Shown: piece by piece, positions 9,681 through 21,300 of the stretch | How the letters are laid out: each line of letters opens with the position of its first letter | Position numbering within the stretch: the stretch's first letter is position 1 | DNA from: Trichoplax sp. H2 | Taxonomy: Eukaryota; Placozoa; Uniplacotomia; Trichoplacea | Length of the DNA: 21,616 bases | Direction of reading: 5' to 3' | NCBI GenBank assembly: GCA_003344405.1 | Contig: NOWV01000420.1 | Location: 1 to 21,616, forward strand | The notes under the pieces: generated by a model | The model's database searches: none | What the model saw: the letters and a program-made list of their open reading frames with translations, nothing else | Told to the model about the DNA's origin: nothing | Position numbers and translations under genes: made by a program

Positions 9681-12600
9681 ATGGCACAATTACGTAGCTT
9701 ATTGTTGCCAACAATCTTCTGCTTGGGTGGACTTATGGGCAACTATTTCGATAGGTATCATACGTAAAGTAAATGATTAATAATTAATAATAACTTAAAA
9801 AACCATAAGCTTTTCGTCATTTATGTTATTTTAAGCGACTAGTAGATTGATTCCGTTCTAGTATAGAGGATAATTCGATTTGCAGTTCATTAGCATAGCT
9901 TTTCTAACACTATCGTTTGTTTCTACTGATGTATGATTGTGACGAAAACAAACTCATCACGGATAATTTGTTAATTTATTTAAGCGATGAAATTGTGTTC
10001 TATGTTAAAGCATATTAACGATTAGAAGCATTGCTTTAACTTTTGTAACTGCTGGTAGAATAGTGCTGCACAATTACTGTGATGATTAACAGATTCTCAG
10101 AGGCGGTACTGGCTTATTGTTGTTAATCTTGAGAGTGTTGCATAATTTACTCAATGATTGATTAGCACTCTATATAAGCGATTATTCATTAATAAACAGT
10201 AGTTGAGTAGTGATCAATTGAGCTACATTAACTGGCTAAAGTAAAGTTATATACGTGGATCTAAAAGTTTTCTGTAGGATAAAAGGCTAAATAGTGTCGC
10301 TACACCATTAAAGAAACCAGTATTAAAAGGACAGTTGTAATGAATATCAAGCTACGCGATAGATTTGCTGGATCAGCGAAGAAAGATGGCAATAACTTCA
10401 TGTTATCTCCTGGTACTATAACCTTGATGGTGATAGTCATACTTTATATATTATCTGCTGCATAGGTCTATAGAAGCGATTATTCATGAATAAAAAGTAG
10501 TTGAGTAGTGCTGGATGGAGCTATACAAGTTAGCCAAAGTAAAGTTGTACACGTAGATCAGAAAGTTATCTGTACGATACAAGGTAAAGTAGTATCAGAA
10601 ATATCAATACAGAAAGAAGCATTAAAAGGAAAGTTGTAACGAATAGCAAGCTACGTGATCGATTTGCTAGATTAGCAAAGGAAATGGGCAATAATTCCAT
10701 GTGATCTTGAGCCACAACCTTGATCATGATAATGATACAGTATATATTATTTGCTGCATATAGGACAAATAACGATCATCATCTTGATTACAAATACGTC
10801 TAAATTAGTGTTTATACACAGCAGTATTGGGGAGAAGTGTTATAGAATTGCAATTGCAATATTTTTTATAAGTTATATTGACTAGTATGCAATCGCTAAG
10901 ATGATTCTTCCATGATCGATGTGATAGATTGCAATCTTGTCCCATTCGTAATCGTACAAAAGTCTATGCATTTTGAGGGACTTCTGTCTAATGTTATTCG
11001 AACATAACTTTATTTTAACGTGATGTTATCTTTGGATTCTTTCGATGAATATATTAGAAGGCATCGCTGCATAAAATTACTGTCAATTATAGACGTGCAT
11101 ATAAAAATTTGAATACCTTCGTTACAATAATTCGTAATAATCATAATGATCTACCTGTTAACTCATAAAAGTATCTCACAGACGTATTATTATCACAATT
11201 GTTATCGCTTTCCCTAATACAAGGTTAAGAATCTCTTGCTGTACATTAAAAATAAATTAATTATTTTATTTATTAAACCATGACTATTAATACGGTAAAA
11301 TGATTTACACTTGCACTATATCGCAATGCTCTCAAGTTTCGTTGAAACAAATGGCGTTCGATAAGAGTTGCTGTTCATATCGAAATTGATTAATACATTA
11401 CCTCTTTCTAGATACACACAGTCCAAGAATATAGTTGCAGAGAAGGCACCTCTAGTTACTACTACGGATAATAAATGTTCACTTGGCGATATTCCTTCGT
11501 CTGCGAAAGAGATCATGAAATTCGGCTTTCCAAGTTAGTCATTACACGGTTTGGTTGTAGCTAAGTCCTATTGGCAGTACTCAAAAATTGATGACTTGTT
11601 CTAGTAGCTTAAAACTCTGGACAAAACGATACAATTTGTGGCATCTATCAAAAAATAGGAAAATTTAGTAATTGCAGCTAATAAAGTTAATTATTGCATA
11701 CGTACAACAAATTTAATTTTACAATTGATTACCATCTCCACAGGCTGTGAAAATCTTAAATTTAGAGAGGATTATGTCCTCTCATACAACCGAGTGCATC
11801 GTACAGCAAATTGGGTTGTCGAGGTAAGCTGCAAAATAAAGTAATTGATTCTATTGAATGGGCAAATTTAATATACCGTACTGTTTCGTAGTTTGCTATA
11901 ACGAGTACCCTTAAGAATAAACCTTTAGGCTTCATAAATCATTCTCTATGGTGCATAGATTACATAGTTTCAATGCAACAATTCTGAAATTAAAGTAAAA
12001 TGGATAACAGTAAACGTAAGAATATAATTATAATATTATAGTAGGTTGTAAATTTGCTATTCAAATTTAATTTCTCATTTCCTTAGCATTTAACCGCAGA
12101 TAAAGTGTTTCAACGTGATTTTAAAAGAAAATCATCAATGTTCAAGGAGGATACATCTGTACCAGTTTTGTTTAGATCTACAAAAAAAGACTACCGGTAC
12201 ACATACATAGGCTAGAAATTACAACCTGAGTAATCGTAATTAATCAACAGTGTAGTATGAATAAAGGGGCAGAGAAATATATGTAATTCTGAATTCTGGT
12301 ACAGCTTTAATTGAATTTCTAAATTATTTGATACAATACAATAGAATAGAGTTAAAACATGATAATAGCTGTAATCAATATGATAGTTGATGCAATTGCT
12401 CAATAAGACAAGTTATATTATGCTTTAGTGTTCTATCGTCTTTCATAACTACTGGATTATAGAAACAGCGGTTTTGATCGAGGACATTTGGCACCAGCAG
12501 GTGATCACGGATATTCATTGAAAGCTTTAAAAGATACATTTTATCTCAGTAATATGAGTCCGCAGGTCTGTATAAATATTTGAGCAACGATAGTGATTTT

Positions 12601-13418
12601 TATTGCGAATTTCTTGTCTGGATTGTGCGAAATAGTTAACAAATGCGTAAACTTGCTTTAGGTTGGAGTAGGATTCAATCGTGATATTTGGAAGAGATTA
12701 GAAGAGTATACTCGAAAACAGACGCATGTGTATACGGATGTCTATGTTATCACTGGGCCGCTATATCTCCCAAAGTAACTTGCAGCAGTTGCAATAGTAA
12801 AAAATTGTAAAATTGAATTCATCACAATATATTAAATTAAATACGGCGATATATTTCTATATTAAAGAGAGAGTGCGGAAAAGGATGGAAAAAGATATGT
12901 TAAATATCAGGTATTGCAGCGTCAATAATTAATTGAAGAGGAGAAAGTGAATTGCTGAATTATATTTGATTATAGACAATCTTATTACTGTTAGGTAATT
13001 GGCAAAAACGATGTATCAGTTCCTACTCATTTTTTTAAGATTATAGTGGGAGATAATCGAAAAAAAAAAAGTGATGCCCAGTTACAACTTCAGGTAATTG
13101 GTCTTGTTCTTATGTACGAATACCTTAATGTGATATGTAATACGAATAAAATGCGATCATCTACGTCAGAAAGTCTTTAATCTAATATCTTTATCCTTTG
13201 AATCTGTGTTAGATTATCTATGATGTAATATTGTGGTTTCATGATTTAATTATGATTCACTCTTGTAGGTCTTTCAAATGCCTAACGAAAAAATCTCCAA
13301 AGGAACTCCACTAGATGAATATAAGACATCTCTAAAATCAGTTGAGAAAGCATCAGGACTTCTTTTCCTAGATAAAGCCTCTTCGTTGGCTATTGCAACA
13401 GATCGTTCTGCCATTTGA
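9681..13418 (+). CDS. ENDOG: Endonuclease G, copy 2 (tandem paralogue), 9 exons
   Basis: Second EndoG/NUC1-family mitochondrial nuclease gene. Exons: 9681-9754, 11412-11533, 11744-11823, 12087-12196, 12463-12565, 12662-12774, 12874-12910, 12995-13093, 13269-13418; 295 aa. Intron positions and phases are identical to copy 1, and exon lengths are identical except exon 2 (122 against 119 bp). Over exons 4, 5, 6 and 8 the two proteins agree at 101 of 140 residues by my count. The targeting-like N-terminus (FCLGGLMGNYFDR), catalytic SGFDRGHLAPAGDH, DTFYLSNMSPQ, metal-site GFNRDIWKRLE, VYVITGPLYLP and VPTHFFK are all intact. The active-site flank reads APAGDHGY instead of AAARNHAH, closer to what I recall of the fungal NUC1 form APAAD. 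Intron 1 is 1657 bp (947 in copy 1) and carries a private tandem repeat. The acceptor of exon 7 has an unusually purine-rich approach (aaagagagag). An AATAAA lies at 13733-13738. Confidence 0.96.
10169..10764. repeat. Two-copy ~298-bp tandem repeat inside ENDOG copy 2 intron 1
   Basis: Units at about 10169-10466 and 10467-10764 share tctata(t/g)aagcgattattcat, gtagttgagtagtg, (g/c)aaagtaaagtt(a/g)ta, caagctacg(c/t)gat(a/c)gatttgct and a closing tatattatctgctgcat-like end. The flanking intron sequence on the 3' side (from about 10770) aligns to intron 1 of copy 1 (from about 5780), but copy 1 has no counterpart of the repeat itself. The repeat was gained in copy 2 or lost in copy 1. It is non-coding. 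Confidence 0.8.
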
Positions 13419-13490
13419 TGATCCATATTCGTTCTTACATTTACAGTATACCAAATTGTTTTAATGCATGATGAAAGCTATTTTTAAGTA

Positions 13491-13529
13491 AAGGGTAAAT
13501 TTCGATGATTGTATGAGTAATTCATTGTT
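13491..13529 (+). promoter_or_regulatory. Conserved 3'-flank element of ENDOG copy 2
   Basis: Counterpart of 8496-8535, here about 70 bp after the copy 2 stop codon. Nearly identical apart from a one-base deletion and two substitutions, within otherwise diverged 3' flanks. Confidence 0.45.
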
Positions 13530-13640
13530 ACTTTGCTCTGGAATTATGATGTCGCTATTGCCAGGTATAAATTAAGTATAAGTTTGCAGCTAGATTATAG
13601 CGTTGAGTATGAGGAACTATCGTGTTGAAAGTTAATTTTT

Positions 13641-14230
13641 AGAATTCTCCTTCGAATTTTTATATTGCGATAAGTATTGTAGTTTAACAGTGACTGATTT
13701 ACAGTAGTCAAGTTTTTATCCTATGGTAGAATAATAAAATCTTTATTGCAATATCGGAACAAAACTGGTTAACTTCATAAGCAATTGGCTACGAATTTGA
13801 TCATCATTTGAAGCATTAGAATTACCCCCCTCCCAATGGGAATATATTCGTTAAATAACTCTTTATATTGTATAATACCTAACAAAAATGACGACTATTT
13901 AATAATGATAAATCATAACCTAGATAAAGTAGCCGGATTTTATCATTATTAGATAGCTAGTTTTGTTTAGAAATGATAGTAAAGGTTTTATTACTGCCTC
14001 ATCACGGGGAGCACCCTCGCTAGCAGTCATGAATCGTTTAAATAATAGAGTTCTCCTTCAAAGTTTTGGCATAGTAATCAGTATTATAGCATAGCAGCGA
14101 CTAATTTATTTAGATTTTTGGAGTAGATTTCATTTAGTACTCGTATAGGATCACATCGCAAACCCGATTCATTGATCCAGGTTATGTTTTATCATTGTTA
14201 GATAGTCGTAATTTTTGTTTACTATAATTA
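13641..14230. repeat. Old diverged tandem duplication
   Basis: Two copies at about 13641-13981 and 14047-14230 share, in order, aga(a/g)ttctccttc(g/a)aa, a 'cag(t/c)gact(g/a)att' block and ttttatcatt(a/g)ttagatag followed by tttgttta. The second copy is shorter because of internal deletions. Identity is low enough that only blocks align. Non-coding. Confidence 0.5.
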
Positions 14231-14513
14231 TTATACTGTAACCAAAGTATATATTAGCTGATATTCAGTAGGTTTGGTATAAAAATTATAATAAAGTGGT
14301 GTTTTCCCTTATATTTAAATTGGTTTCGAAAGCGATTACTAGTTTTTAGTCAAGTTCTTCGCTACATACTGTAACACAAATAAGAATTGGTGGAAAAACG
14401 TGTGTCAAGAAACAAACGTTGGAGTATTAACAAGCATAGAAAATAAATCAACTAAGATTTAAGATAATACCTCTTGTGCACATAGATGCAACTGCACGCT
14501 TTAATCCTATTTC

Positions 14514-14690
14514 GTTATTAACAAGAACAGTTAATGTAGCCATCTTCAAGACTACTCTCAGAAATCATTGAAAAGAAATCATGATGCTTAATCAAATAAA
14601 TTCAATTTCTTGGTCTGGCTGAACAGAATGAGTTACATAGCTCTTCTTATTATCCTTTTATATCAGTTGAATCATACCGTCTTAATTTTC
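14514..14690 (+). pseudogene. Relic of ENDOG exons 8 and 9, apparently without the intron
   Basis: Three blocks resemble consecutive parts of ENDOG mRNA. (a) gttattaacaagaac at 14514 reads VINKN, against VIGKN at the start of exon 8. (b) 14539-14590 includes catcttcaag and gaaaagaaa..atgatgct, against the THFFK...RRKEKNDA part of exon 8, with an in-frame stop. (c) From 14612 gtct..ctg..aacagaa resembles the exon 9 start, followed by cct.t...atcagttga (14654-14670 region) and ctta.ttttc, against PLESVE...LTF. In the live genes exons 8 and 9 are separated by 172-175 bp; here the two parts are about 24 bases apart, near their mRNA spacing. The similarity is patchy and several frames are needed, so it is certainly dead. 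Exons upstream of 8 could not be traced with confidence. Confidence 0.45.
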
Positions 14691-15117
14691 GTTTGTCTTT
14701 ATTGGTAATTTTACCCTTAGATTATATTTATTTTATATTAAGATTAATCTAAGTAGTTTATATGGCAACTGATTTCATAGAAATATGACAATAAATTCCC
14801 AAGAACATAATTCAATATTACCTTTGAACCTATAGTCGTTTCATTATGCAATGAATATGATATGAATTTGAAAAAAAGTTACTAGAGAAGGTTCGAGCTA
14901 GCAGTTGCATACATCAAGAATAATGATGTAGTTTATAATAATGAAAATACAAAGTGTTATAAATTTAAATATCATAAATACCCTAGACAGGTAATATGAT
15001 GAAACTGTGGAAACCAATAATGAATCACATAAAGCAACTGATAACTGCGTAAAATATTTAAATCGTTAAAATACAAATTGTTAACTACAGTGTACTGATC
15101 GCATCCTATCGACTTGT

Positions 15118-17100
<1,983 letters not shown>

Positions 17101-17295
17101 CTACGTGTTCGAAAGGAATGAATTGAGTAAGTAAAGTTGTACAGGTTATCAAACATGACAATGAAATGTATTAGTGCTGTTATTTTTGATTCATCATTTG
17201 ATAAGAATATGTACATGATAGGAAAAAGAATGTTAACAAAGTCATTGCAGTATACGCGAGTGAAACTGATGTGGATAAGCCTAATAGGTTGATAC

Positions 17296-17316
17296 AAATG
17301 ACATGTAATTATTCAT
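17296..17316 (-). CDS. Candidate first coding exon of PSMC4 (tentative)
   Basis: On the minus strand an ATG at 17316 (and another at 17304) opens a short frame that reaches a possible donor TTT|gtatca in phase 0, matching the phase required by the next exon. This would give an N-terminus of 3 to 7 residues before NAINQDEK. The donor is weak, and the short extreme N-terminus of Rpt3 is not conserved enough to confirm it. Other ATG/donor pairs that I checked between 17101 and 17667 had the wrong phase or hit a stop. Confidence 0.25.
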
Positions 17317-18180
17317 TCTTGACGTAAGCTACAGCACTGCTATACGCATATATTGCAGTATTAAGATTTTGTGGTAGTCACCTATGGTATGGTATCACTG
17401 GTGGATTATGATAACATTTAAAATAATATTTGTACAGTCACTGAAGACGTGTAAGTCGTTTATAACGATACTTGCTGAAGATTCCTCCTGTATTAACACT
17501 ATCACAAGTGAAGCATTTGAGAAACTACCAATGCCAACTAGAAATATCCTATTGCCAATTTTGATTGCATACAACACAATCCATATGATATCGTTATCAT
17601 TGCAGTACCATGTCGCAATCGGAATGATAACATTGACAAGAGGGTAAAAGACTTGACATGAAATCAACGTCCAAGTCTATTACAGTATCATTAGGGATTC
17701 GTACGTGTATCGGTACGCTACCAATTTTGAGCGCATTGCTCGATGTTCATGATTTACTGTAACGTGCTTGAGTAAATTTGTTCGACTTGGATGATGTGTT
17801 GAATAGCCGTTTTTTGAGTACGGTTGCAATTTCAGTGTTTGAAGAGTCTTGTATAAAACTGTTATTTTATACCATCTAACAAGAGTATTTATGGCTGTAG
17901 ACTCCTTGAACCCATTTTATCAAGTAAAATAGAGAGTCAAATAGTTCTACGCTATTTGAAGAGTAACTTCACGTTGACCTTGTTCACAAACGACTACGGA
18001 TAGAACTGTCGTTCACCCTTGCTGATGACTGATATACTATACTATAGAGCATTGTTGAGATTACGTTCAATTTTGAAAGAGACTTCCTTTGCCGTCAAGC
18101 AAGCCTAAGGTATGCATCACTAATACACTCTATCAAGCGTTGATGAACAATGTATATCGAATTGAACAGAATATCAATGT
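17317..18180. other. PSMC4 upstream region, no supported gene
   Basis: Presumed promoter and upstream flank of PSMC4. Overlapping frames of about 87-90 codons are open on both strands at 17384-17667. Neither resembles a known family, and sense and antisense openness over the same bases points to chance or to one short unknown exon. No TATA box or CpG-rich core is obvious. Confidence 0.4.
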
Positions 18181-18593
18181 CTTTTCCAACCAGTCGAGAC
18201 GATTGCCTATGCTAGACAGTGGGAACTTTTTGAAATTTTCTGGGTTGTAGACTACTGTGCGTGGACAATCAACCGTCCAATCTTCTTTCGTCTAATCCTG
18301 CTTCCCTTTCCATCCTTACTCTTATCTATCTATACCCTATCCAAACCGAACTCAACTCCAGCTAATGACTAGCAATGTACTTTCACATGATATTGAACAA
18401 GGTTACTATTCAGGAGTTTACCTTATTGACCACTATTCCGATTTCCTCCATTTTTTTTCTTTGCTTGTGCAGCGATGACTTGGCTGTTCAAAGTGACTGG
18501 TCAATTAGTCAGTCCTATCGGTACCGTACCGTTCCAGTCTAGTCCAGGCCGGGCTGTCGAGGCAGTTGTCGTCTTTTCTCTTGACTCGTGTCA

Positions 18594-18713
18594 CAGTACA
18601 GTACTGTAGAGTACTGTACTGTACAACGAAAAGAAAAGGACTACAGTACAATGTACTGTAGTCGGCTGCCCGATCAGCTTTTCTTTTACAGTACAGACTG
18701 TACAGTACAGTAC
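18594..18713. repeat. Composite nested inverted repeat (three stems)
   Basis: Three pairs of arms nest around one centre: gactacagtac (18639-18649) with gtactgtagtc (18653-18663), 11 bp perfect with a 3-base loop; aaaagaaaag (18629-18638) with cttttctttt (18678-18687), 10 bp perfect; and gtactgtactgtac (18611-18624) with gtacagtacagtac (18700-18713), 14 bp perfect. The middle and inner left arms are directly adjacent. Further GTAC motifs extend the left side to 18594. The whole could form a cruciform or, if transcribed, a long hairpin RNA. Confidence 0.85.
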
Positions 18714-19057
18714 TTCTACAAGTTTGCAAGTCATGACAATCAATAGGGTAGTGGAAAAACCGCTACAGTCATAACGACGAGATGGAGAATGGACGATGAA
18801 TCAATGAATAGTGTACAGTATACTCCGTAGTCATGATCAAAGATCGTGAACAAGGCGCCGATAGTGATCAGTGATACTGTATGCAAGGATGCACGACACT
18901 GGTAGACAGTGTTCATCTACAAAAGAAAATGCAAGCAGTCGGCAGCGAAATCACTATCCAAAATGATGTCACTGGTCAATGGCTACGGTAGCAGTCGTTG
19001 TACTGCACCGCCATTTAGATAGGACGTTCTTTCTCTACAGTATTTTCCAACGCTTTT

Positions 19058-19489
19058 GTGTTTTCGCTCGATACCACAGTACTGCACAGTAGGGCTCGTG
19101 ACAGGATCTCGCTAATCAGCGGATCTGTCTACAGTACAGTATTGTTACTATGGCTGCCGAATGAATTTCAGAGAGACAGAGAGAACTTGCCCATTGTAAT
19201 GATGGCGTTCTACATACTAATACTGCACAGTACTGTGTCTGAAGAGAGAGTCCGCCGCGGTAACTATTTGCTTTACTTTGCGTTGAATGTTGGGCTCCTC
19301 GACGCTGCACACGTCAAGAAACCAAACTCCAAAAATTCGAAACTCTTATTGGTATTGACGCACTCGTGCGAGTCATCAACCTTTCCAAATTGGCGAAACT
19401 TGGAAAGTTTTTATACTTCCATAATAATTACTTCACTTATGGTTTTCTTGTACAGTGTACAGTACAGTCAGTACAGTACTGTAGCGTAG
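19058..19489 (+). other. Unrecognised 143-codon open frame in the island
   Basis: Begins ATG TTT and ends within a GTAC array, whose translation supplies the last ~12 residues. It has a Leu/Ile-rich middle and no recognised domain. The codon content does not resemble that of the spliced genes here. Probably not a gene as drawn; it could include part of an unknown exon. Confidence 0.12.
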
Positions 19490-19523
19490 TCATGGACAAT
19501 GGGTCACTTTGTAACGAAAACCT

Positions 19524-19709
19524 TCAGAGTTTCGACCGGACTGCAGGACAGAGGAGCCTCATGGAATGTGTAGAGTATATGAACGGATAGTATAGAAATT
19601 CAAGCGCACGCAAATCACTGGCTGTCCTAGCCGTAGACTCCATCAACTTGACTATTTTATCCGTGCCCAATAAAATATCCAAACTTCTCCTTGACTCTAA
19701 TTTGAACAT
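19524..19709 (-). other. Unrecognised 61-codon open frame, possible coding fragment
   Basis: The minus-strand reading starts right at the island edge and reads like a helical protein segment (SRRSLDILLGTDKIVKLM, then LRALEFLYYPF). The ...LR..LEFLYF pattern loosely recalls the C-terminal helical part of fungal Cdc14-type septation proteins. That likeness is from memory and weak. No start context or splice partner was found. Confidence 0.18.
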
Positions 19710-19710
19710 C

Positions 19711-19738
19711 GATTTAATAATAATAAATAAATAAATAA
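19711..19738. repeat. AT-rich microsatellite (ATA)n/(ATAA)n
   Basis: A short run of aataataataaataaataaataaa marks the sharp return to AT-rich DNA at the 3' edge of the island. A low-complexity run at an island edge can be an insertion tail, but the run is short. Confidence 0.7.
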
Positions 19739-19925
19739 AACTGCTACTAACTGCTGGTCTATCTTTTATTCAATACGTTAGGGTATTCTATTTGGATAAT
19801 TACTCCTGATAAGCTCATCGACTTGCATAATAAAGAGGTGAAAACCATCGAATTATTCAATCATTTAATATAGTATTTCTAACCACATCAACAAGGAATA
19901 TGCAATCATTTATTTTAAAGACTCA

Positions 19926-20129
19926 GAGAGTTACTAACGCAAAGAAAATAAACCGATAGCTCTATCGCATAGAAGAATAAAAATAACGATCCCTTTTTTA
20001 CTCGATAAATAATTGTTAAATAGGAGAGATTTAGTAACGCAAAGAAAACAAAGCGATCGCTCTATCGCATAGAAGAATAAAAATAATAACAATCCCTTTT
20101 TTAGTCGATAAATAATTGTTAAATAAGAG
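19926..20129. repeat. Two-copy ~100-bp tandem repeat
   Basis: Units at about 19926-20023 and 20024-20129 share gagag-tta(c/g)taacgcaaagaaaa, gctctatcgcatagaagaat and tcgataaataattgttaaat almost perfectly. The main difference is an extra 'aataac'-type insertion in the second unit. The high identity implies a recent duplication. No coding potential. Confidence 0.9.
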
Positions 20130-21300
20130 ACAAGAGCAAGCTAGAGAGTAAAATAAAGTACTAGTAATGGTCTTGATAAACGTCAATCTTCAATCAATGA
20201 TGTTACAAACTAATCTGATGTAGATAGCCTTCATTTCATATTACATAAGATTGTAGGAGAGGGCATACAGTAAAGCGCATGGCGTTAGTTCAATTCGGGT
20301 ATGCATTCTATCACCATGAACGATTTCCTTATGACTACAAAAAATAAAATAAATACTTAACAGAGAATGACGTTCCATTCGGTCATTTCAATCTTTATGC
20401 ATCGTAATGTGTTTGTGAGGATGAGACTGAATCACAGTGAGGAGAAAAAAATAAGATATGCAGTAAAATTCTATTTTGAATTTTAAAGGTCATGAGTTCT
20501 TGTTTAACTTGTACGCTCATGATATTAACTAATTATATAGAAGCATACAAATACAAGCTCTATAAAATATTTCTGCTGCTACTCAAATTAGATTGCAAAT
20601 GCTGATAACTTTGTCATCGTATTCTATTTGCTCATCCTTCATTCAGTCAAGCTATTTAATTAATTTACAGTTAATGTATGAAACACATAATTAAATTAAA
20701 TCCGGCTGTGCTCATAGTATATGCAATCTGATCTCCTTATAGTACCATAACTACGACATTCTACTTCAATTGAAAAAGAATAAATGACTACTTATAAAGT
20801 TAATTCAAATGTTAATTCATAATTGTTAAATACGTATACTTATTAGCAACATATCTATTGAACACGAATTTTGTTCAATAAAACCATATCATATGCTTGT
20901 CTTTATCGCTCAATTTTAGTTACTCGTATGCCCTACCTAGATTAACACCTATTTTTTTAAATTATCAATGACTTTATTTTTTGTTAGTAGATACATGTAT
21001 CAGAATTGAACGCTGCAAGTTTATATCGTATAGCGATATCTTGACTATTTGTACCGATACCATAAATGAAGTATGAAACAGAATTTGTATCATTTGCTCA
21101 TATCATTTAGTAATTTCGATACTAAAAATTATTTATTTGAGGGCATGCAATTGAGTTAAATTGCTATCACGGTACGAACTACCGTGAAGAAATAGCCATC
21201 TAAATTTGGTTAATATAATATAGTGATAATATATTACAACTAGTTACTTACAGTAGGAATTACTCTAATTATAAATGTGTTACAGTAAATTTAATGCTGT
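20130..21300. other. AT-rich intergenic DNA, nothing supported
   Basis: No open frame, exon or RNA gene could be supported on either strand. A perfect 8-bp-arm inverted repeat (tcacggta / taccgtga with a 5-base loop) lies at 21167-21187 and is of unknown meaning. Confidence 0.6.

Larger units (their letters stand above)
13530..15117. other. Spacer between convergent ENDOG copy 2 and PSMC4
   Basis: AT-rich, without an intact gene. It contains a diverged tandem repeat (13641-14230) and an ENDOG relic (14514-14690), listed separately. The remainder, including 14700-15117, should contain the PSMC4 3' UTR on the minus strand; the nearest reverse-complement AATAAA motifs lie about 400 bp beyond the stop, near 14694 and 14727. 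Nothing else is supported. Confidence 0.6.
18181..19712. other. Higher-GC island with GTAC motifs and unresolved open frames
   Basis: From about 18180 the base composition becomes visibly less AT-rich, with long pyrimidine runs near 18290-18360. It returns sharply to AT-rich DNA at about 19712, where an (ATAA)n run begins. Inside are scattered acagtac/gtactgt motifs like those of the 5' satellite, a large nested inverted repeat (18611-18713), a 143-codon plus frame (19058-19489) ending in a GTAC array, and a 61-codon minus frame (19524-19709). Its composition and motifs resemble 1-1160 more than the intervening genes. It could be a mobile-element remnant, a foreign insertion or an assembly junction. 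Confidence 0.5.

Noticed and set aside
11316-11516. 66-codon minus-strand open frame
   Set aside because: It is antisense to ENDOG copy 2 exon 2, whose frame, splice sites and paralogue are clear.
14480-14590. Short minus-strand frame of about 39 codons
   Set aside because: No homology or splice partner, and the plus strand of the same bases is better explained as an ENDOG exon 8 relic.
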